Shown in pieces: positions 58,426 to 64,000 of a stretch of DNA of 64,000 nt. Origin of the DNA: Chloroflexota bacterium (GTDB lineage: Bacteria; Chloroflexota; Anaerolineae; Anaerolineales; UBA4823); contig JAKOUW010000120.1 in NCBI GenBank assembly GCA_029782365.1, positions 1-64,000 on the forward strand. Direction: 5' to 3'. Position 1 is the stretch's first letter, and each line of letters starts with the position of its first letter. The position numbers and the translations under genes were made by a program. Below the pieces are notes generated by a model that worked only from the letters and a program-made list of their open reading frames with translations, did no database searches and had not been told where the DNA came from.

Positions 58426-61400
58426 TTAATTCATCTTCGAAGTCAGTAAAAGTTCTCTCACCCTGGCTGCCAAATCTGCCAACCGAATAGGTTTTACCAG
58501 GTAATCATTCATGCCAGCGTTTAAACACCTTTCCCGATCACCCGGCATTGCCAAAGCGGTGACGGCGATAATCGGAGTGGCCGCAAAGCGTTTATCCAGG
58601 TGTGAACGGATGCTGTGGGTTGTTTCCACTCCGTCGAAGTCTGGCATTTGAATATCCATCAGGATCAAATCCGGATGAAGATCAGGTCCTTTTTGGAGCA
58701 ATTCGTGACCATTGATGGCGCGTTCGGTCTTGAAATGTTGTGATTCGAGGTAATCGGCCATCGTTTCCAAGACAATGGGATTATCATCCACCAGAAAAAT
58801 CAGAGAACTTTCATTGCGACGGCCTGCTTCTTGTTTCGCCTTCATTGGCATGATTCCTGCCGAGATACGTTCAAGCACATCTCTTAATTCGTAATGGGTA
58901 AATGGCTTTACCAGGAAATCGGCTGCTCCCTCTTGCAAGGCTACCTGTCGTCTTTCTTCAACGGACATCAAGATCACCGGAATTGAAGAAGTGCGCGGGT
59001 CAGCTTTCAACTGTTGGAGAATAAGCAGGCCGTGATGATCAGGATAATACAATTCCAGCAGTATGACATCCGGTTCATTGATTGCGGCGGTTTCAACAGC
59101 ACGTGTTGGGTCTGGCTGTACAATGTTGCGCACTCGCACTTCGCGCAGCGCCCTGCTGATGTGATCAGCCTCGATTTCATTGGTTTCAATGGTCATGGCC
59201 GTGTTGATCGCTAAATTGAGATTGGCGTACTGCACGGGCTGTGTATCGTGAATTTTCCACGGCAGGCTGATGCTGAACTGGCTGCCTTTACCCGGAACGC
59301 TTTTCACCGTCAAATTTCCTCCCTGCAGTTCAGCCATTCGTTTGACAAGTGCCAGCCCAAGCCCACTGCCGAGTTGCTGTCTGGTTGGACTGCCATCCAA
59401 TTGGGCAAATGGTTGGAATATTTGAGGTAAATCTTCGGCGGTGATTCCCTCGCCAGAGTCCCAAACATTAATATGGACCTCCTTTTCAGATATTTGCCCA
59501 ATTACTTCCAGGCCAAGACTGCCATCTTCTGGCGTAAATTGGATAGCATTGTTCAGCAGATTCACGATCATTTGCTTCAACCGGCGCGGGTCTGCGCGCA
59601 GATTAAGAACAACCGGGTTGATTGAAAAAGCCACACTTTGCCGCTTGGAATGAAGGCTGTTTTTCACTAATCGAAGACTTTCCTGGCAGAGGTCAGCCAG
59701 TGAGCAGTATTCGTACTGCAGTTCCATTTTTCCAGCTTCAATTTTGGTTAAATCGAGGATTTCATTCACCATTTGTAAGAGCTGGCGGCCGCTCGTTTCA
59801 ATATCCTGTACAGTTTTCTTCTGACGATCATTCAGATCACCAAAGGAGAGTGAACGCAATGCTTCTGAACCGCCTAAAATACCGGTTAAAGGAGTGCGTA
59901 ACTCATGGCTCATGCTTGCCAGGAATTCGTCCTTCAGGCGGGCAGCTTTTTCCAACTCAATGTTTGCAGCGCTGAGTTCATCGCGGCTCTGGCGCAGACG
60001 GGTTTCACTTTCGAGCAGCGCAGCTGTGCGTTCAGCTACTCTCAGTTCAAGTCCAGCCAATGTGGTTTGCAGTTCTGCTTCAGCCTTTTTTCTTTCAGCC
60101 AGTTCTTGCTGAGCCAGACTGTACAATTCACTGTTTTCGAAGGAGGCCGCCACCTGACTGGCAATTGTGGTTAGCAAACGTTCATCTTCTTCATTAAATG
60201 CGTTTTCGAACTCGCTTTCGATCGAAATCGTGCCAAGAATCTGGTTGATAGTTCGTATCGGGGCATACAAGCCTGATTGAATACCGGGATAGGTCGAAGC
60301 ATAGCGTGAATCATTATTTACCTGCGGGCAGCGCACCGATTCTCCGTGAAGAGCGACCCAACCAGAAAAACCGTCTCCAATCCGCCGGATGACTTGGTTC
60401 AATTGCTGGAAGCGCACTTCTCGATCTACAGGATCCAACCCAGGCTCGTTTAGCGCCAGCAATTCCATCTTGCCATCGGCCTGATTTAATGACCGAATTG
60501 TGGCGTGGTGCCAGTTCATCTTTTGCGAGAGAATATCCAATACAACCTGGCTGACCTGGCGGGGCTCTAACAGACGGTTGATCGCGAGGCCGATCTCGTA
60601 CAGCACTTCGAGTTCGATAAGGTGATGACGAATTAGCAGCTCCCCTTGTTTGCGATCAGAGATATCGTGGATAAACACCAAAAAACTATCCTGGCTGGGT
60701 AAGTAACTGGTGGAGATATCTACGTCAATTGATCTGCCATCTTTGGCGTACAATTGGCTCTCAAAATGGGCATAGCCTTGCTGCTTGATCGCCTGGATAT
60801 TTCCGATCTTCTCTCCCCGCGCCGCATCAGCGCTAGGACCGAACATTGACATTGAAAGCAGTTCGTCCCGGCTGAATCCCGTCATCTGGCAGTAAGCCTG
60901 GTTCACATCTTTGACATGGCCCTGGCTGTCCACCAGCGCGTAACCATCGACTGTGGTTTGCGTGAGAAAGTGATATTGTTCGCTGGACTCTTGTAATGAT
61001 TGTTCGATTTTTTTACGCTGGGAAATATCGCGTGTCACACCCCGAATTTCCACCTTGTTGGTTTCGGGATTGATCGCATAATTCGTAATCACTTCGGTCC
61101 AGATCAAACTGCCATTTTTATGCGGCTGTAAGACTTGCTCGATAAAATATTCTTTTTGTAAATCTGGATTTTCTTTCAATTTCGCCATGCGAGATCGAAT
61201 CAGCTCCCTGACCCTCGCCTGGCCAGTTTCGTCAATGGCAGCATCCATCGGTTCTGCCATGACCTCCTCAGGTGTTAGCCCGCGCAGACCAAAAACAGAT
61301 GGGCTGACATAGGTGAAATGTAGGGTTTCCGGATCGAGTGTCCAGACCACATCTTTCATGCTCTCGGTCAACAATTTGTAACGGTTGGCGCTCTTCACCA

Positions 61401-61884
61401 GGCTTATTTCAGCTACTTTTTGCTCAGTAATATCATAACTGGCGCCGATCATCCGTTGTGGTTGGCCATCTAACGATGGCATGATTTCGGTATATGTCTT
61501 GAGGTAATGAACAGAATGATCTTTCCAAGCGATTCGAAACTCAACTGCCATGCTGCCTGCGCCCTGCATCATATTCTGCAGCGCCTGATCCAGCCGGGCG
61601 GAATCTTCTGGGTGAACAAAATAGCGCCAGCTTGCAGTTGGGTCGGGCATTTCTGCGCGTTTGACGCCGAATAATTCATACATTCTGTCATCCCAGGTCA
61701 ATTTTTGGGTGATGAAATCAAATTCCCATACCCCTAACCCAGCCGCCTGAAGGGCCAACATATAGCGAGGCAGCATTAGTTCATTCGCTGAAAATTCAGA
61801 GCTGTTGGTGCTGGATCGAGAAGCGATTAAATTCTCTGAATCTGCATTAAAATGATTATCTGGCAAACCGCACCTCTTACCCAA
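58426..61884 (-). CDS. hybrid histidine kinase (PASx3-GAF-HisKA-HATPase-REC-REC)
   Basis: FLASMSHELRTPLTGILGG; GSGLGLALVKRMAEL; two REC regions, the last with LIFLVDDNPIVLETM..LILMDIQMP. Confidence 0.93.
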   Translation of the reverse strand: MGKRCGLPDNHFNADSENLIASRSSTNSSEFSANELMLPRYMLALQAAGLGVWEFDFITQKLTWDDRMYELFGVKRAEMPDPTASWRYFVHPEDSARLDQALQNMMQGAGSMAVEFRIAWKDHSVHYLKTYTEIMPSLDGQPQRMIGASYDITEQKVAEISLVKSANRYKLLTESMKDVVWTLDPETLHFTYVSPSVFGLRGLTPEEVMAEPMDAAIDETGQARVRELIRSRMAKLKENPDLQKEYFIEQVLQPHKNGSLIWTEVITNYAINPETNKVEIRGVTRDISQRKKIEQSLQESSEQYHFLTQTTVDGYALVDSQGHVKDVNQAYCQMTGFSRDELLSMSMFGPSADAARGEKIGNIQAIKQQGYAHFESQLYAKDGRSIDVDISTSYLPSQDSFLVFIHDISDRKQGELLIRHHLIELEVLYEIGLAINRLLEPRQVSQVVLDILSQKMNWHHATIRSLNQADGKMELLALNEPGLDPVDREVRFQQLNQVIRRIGDGFSGWVALHGESVRCPQVNNDSRYASTYPGIQSGLYAPIRTINQILGTISIESEFENAFNEEDERLLTTIASQVAASFENSELYSLAQQELAERKKAEAELQTTLAGLELRVAERTAALLESETRLRQSRDELSAANIELEKAARLKDEFLASMSHELRTPLTGILGGSEALRSLSFGDLNDRQKKTVQDIETSGRQLLQMVNEILDLTKIEAGKMELQYEYCSLADLCQESLRLVKNSLHSKRQSVAFSINPVVLNLRADPRRLKQMIVNLLNNAIQFTPEDGSLGLEVIGQISEKEVHINVWDSGEGITAEDLPQIFQPFAQLDGSPTRQQLGSGLGLALVKRMAELQGGNLTVKSVPGKGSQFSISLPWKIHDTQPVQYANLNLAINTAMTIETNEIEADHISRALREVRVRNIVQPDPTRAVETAAINEPDVILLELYYPDHHGLLILQQLKADPRTSSIPVILMSVEERRQVALQEGAADFLVKPFTHYELRDVLERISAGIMPMKAKQEAGRRNESSLIFLVDDNPIVLETMADYLESQHFKTERAINGHELLQKGPDLHPDLILMDIQMPDFDGVETTHSIRSHLDKRFAATPIIAVTALAMPGDRERCLNAGMNDYLVKPIRLADLAARVRELLLTSKMN

Positions 61885-61987
61885 AATTGGATTTGATAGG
61901 CATCTTCTTATTTTACAGGAGAGTCAGCGTTTTGCACGTATAGAATGAGTAAAAACACACAATTCAACACCCGAGGAGTTTATTGTT

Positions 61988-64000
61988 ATGCATCCCAATT
62001 ACGCTGTACTTTTTGAGACGGTTCAAATTGGCCCAGTTGTGGCCCCAAACCGGTTTTATCAGGTGCCTCACTGTAATGGTTTTGGACATCGCATGCCGCA
62101 CGGCATGGCTGCCATGCGTGGAATGAAGGCCGAGGGCGGGTGGGGCGTGGTATGCACAGAGGAGACTGAAATTCACCACACGAGCGACCTGGCTCCATAT
62201 TTCGAAGGCCGAATATGGGATGATGCGGATCTACCGGCTTTGCAGTTGATGGTCGAGGCTGTTCACCAGCATGGCTCCCTGGCGGGGATTGAATTGGTTC
62301 ATAATGGCCTGGATGCGAGCAACCTGTTTTCTCGCAGTGCTCCAATCGGCCCACGCTCCATGAGCGTGCTGGGCGGCACCGGTTACGATCCGGTGCAGTC
62401 TCGGCGCATGGACAAAGAGGATATCCGCAACGTGCGAAAATGGCACCGGGCTGCCGCGCTGCGCGCCCGCCGCGCGGGCTTTAATATCATATACTGTTAT
62501 GCTGGGCATGGCCTGACTTTGCCAATGCAGTTTCTGATGAAGCGTGTGAATGACCGTTGTGATGAATACGGCGGCAGCCTGGAAAACCGGGTGCGGTTTT
62601 TGCGTGAGCTGCTGGAAGAGACTCATGAAGCAGTGGGGGATACTTGCGCCGTCGCCTTGCGCCTGGCTGTGGATGAACTCTTGGGAGATGATGGCATTTC
62701 CAGCCAGGGTGAAGGCCACGATATTGTCGCCATGCTGGCTGAACTGCCCGATTTGTGGGATGTGAATGTCAGTGATTGGAGCAATGATTCTGCTACTTCG
62801 CGTTTCGAAAAAGAAGGCTTTCAAGAGACCTATTTCGGCTATGTCAAGAGTTTAACCTCCAAACCGGTCGTCGGAGTGGGGCGCTATACATCTCCCGACA
62901 GTATGGTTTCGGCTATCCGGCGCGGCGTTTTGGATTTGATTGGCGCCGCCAGGCCGTCAATTGCCGACCCGTTCCTGCCGAATAAAATCAAAGAGGGCCG
63001 GCATGGCGATATCCGTGAATGTATTGGTTGCAATATATGTGTGACTGGCGACACGCGGTATGTGCCGCTGCGCTGCACTCAAAACCCGACGATGGGGGAG
63101 GAGTGGCGGCGAGGCTGGCACCCGGAGGTGATTTCCCCGGCGAAAAGTGAGAAAGAGGTGCTGGTGGTGGGGGGTGGACCGGCTGGCCTGGAATGCGCTC
63201 GGGCTTTGGGCCAGCGCGGCTATCAGGTTACGCTGCTCGAGGCGCGGCGCGAGTTGGGCGGCAGGGTGATCCAGGAATCACGGTTGCCTGGCTTGAGCGA
63301 GTGGCGCCGCGTGGTGGAATGGCGTCTTGGGCAAATTGCCACGTTGCCCCAGGTTAAACTTTTTCCCAGCAGCCCGACGCAGTCTGAGGATATTCTCGAA
63401 ACAGGCATTCCAGATATCATCCTGGCGACCGGCTCCTCCTGGCGCAGGGATGGCGTGGGGCGCGGCCAGTGGCAAGCCATTCCTGGCGCACAGCTTCCCC
63501 ATGTCTTCACCCCAGATGATGTGCTGACCGGCGTTCTACCACCGGTTCTCAAACACGACAGCCAGGTGATTATCTATGACAATGATCATTTTTACCTGGG
63601 TGGAGTCCTGGCCGAACTGCTGGCGCAGCACGGCTGCCGTGTTACCCTGGTTACCCCGGCACCCCTTGTTTCCTTTTGGACGCAGTTTACTTTGGAGCAG
63701 GAGAAAATTCACCGCCGCCTCCTGAAACTGGGGATCAAGCTTTTTACTCAGTTTAAACTTACGAAAATAGAAACCACTCATCTGGCTTTGAGTGGTTCGC
63801 TTTCCGGAGAGGAAAAGATGCTGGACTGCGAAGCGGTACTGCTTCTGACAGATCGTTTGCCCAATGATCTGTTATTTCACCAGCTCAAACCGGCGCTAGA
63901 CGCTGGGAGATTGCAAAGCTTGAGACGCATCGGTGATGCAGAAGCGCCGAATATTATTGCTCAGGCGGTATTTTCAGGTCACCTGGCAGCGCGCGAATTT
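61988..64000 (+). CDS. trimethylamine/dimethylamine/histamine dehydrogenase-family flavoprotein (truncated at window end)
   Basis: FETVQIGPVVAPNRFYQVPHCNGFG; RPSIADPFLPNKIKEGRHGDIRECIGCNICV; VLVVGGGPAGLECARALG; RBS GAGGAG; open to position 64000. Confidence 0.88.
   Translation, partial: MHPNYAVLFETVQIGPVVAPNRFYQVPHCNGFGHRMPHGMAAMRGMKAEGGWGVVCTEETEIHHTSDLAPYFEGRIWDDADLPALQLMVEAVHQHGSLAGIELVHNGLDASNLFSRSAPIGPRSMSVLGGTGYDPVQSRRMDKEDIRNVRKWHRAAALRARRAGFNIIYCYAGHGLTLPMQFLMKRVNDRCDEYGGSLENRVRFLRELLEETHEAVGDTCAVALRLAVDELLGDDGISSQGEGHDIVAMLAELPDLWDVNVSDWSNDSATSRFEKEGFQETYFGYVKSLTSKPVVGVGRYTSPDSMVSAIRRGVLDLIGAARPSIADPFLPNKIKEGRHGDIRECIGCNICVTGDTRYVPLRCTQNPTMGEEWRRGWHPEVISPAKSEKEVLVVGGGPAGLECARALGQRGYQVTLLEARRELGGRVIQESRLPGLSEWRRVVEWRLGQIATLPQVKLFPSSPTQSEDILETGIPDIILATGSSWRRDGVGRGQWQAIPGAQLPHVFTPDDVLTGVLPPVLKHDSQVIIYDNDHFYLGGVLAELLAQHGCRVTLVTPAPLVSFWTQFTLEQEKIHRRLLKLGIKLFTQFKLTKIETTHLALSGSLSGEEKMLDCEAVLLLTDRLPNDLLFHQLKPALDAGRLQSLRRIGDAEAPNIIAQAVFSGHLAAREF

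Noticed and set aside
1-64000. tRNA, rRNA, CRISPR, prophage, integrase or restriction/abortive-infection defence islands
   Set aside because: None recognised by eye; only the small TA island is defence-like

Overview
The window looks like a stretch of bacterial chromosome, probably Chloroflexota/Anaerolineae-like (inferred from gene style only, no search run). It holds about 55 protein-coding genes. I saw no rRNA, tRNA, CRISPR array, prophage or intact transposon. From left to right: (i) a small toxin-antitoxin (TA) island (0.6-2.4 kb) with intact hicA-hicB behind a perfect 12-bp-arm palindrome, a vapB-like gene with an in-frame stop, a vapC/hicB chimeric remnant and an orphan HigA-like antitoxin; (ii) housekeeping genes including two adjacent MoeA proteins, one fused to a periplasmic-binding-protein-like domain; (iii) a lipid-related cluster (11.7-20.3 kb) with patatin, acyltransferase, SDR/epimerase, a 728-aa protein whose C-terminal half resembles cyanobacterial acyl-ACP reductase with its catalytic Cys, two SCP2-like proteins, phasin-like proteins and a PhaR-type regulator, but no PHA synthase; (iv) two paralogous ABC-2 exporter operons; (v) several large multidomain sensor kinases; (vi) a polyamine-type ABC importer with a structured leader; (vii) an XRE-HTH protein carrying about ten 29-aa tandem repeats (LAPFLSKETLDKLV...); (viii) a TrpRS-like protein that has lost KMSKS; (ix) folA-thyA next to an unassigned hairpin-rich intergenic region; (x) an esterase-VOC fusion, GMC oxidoreductase, MFS, Tex and others; (xi) at the right edge, a truncated trimethylamine-dehydrogenase-family flavoenzyme with an altered substrate pocket, absent from the ORF track because it runs off the window. 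The best candidates for something undescribed are the acyl-ACP-reductase fusion/lipid-body cluster, the XRE 29-aa repeat protein and the KMSKS-less TrpRS paralog.
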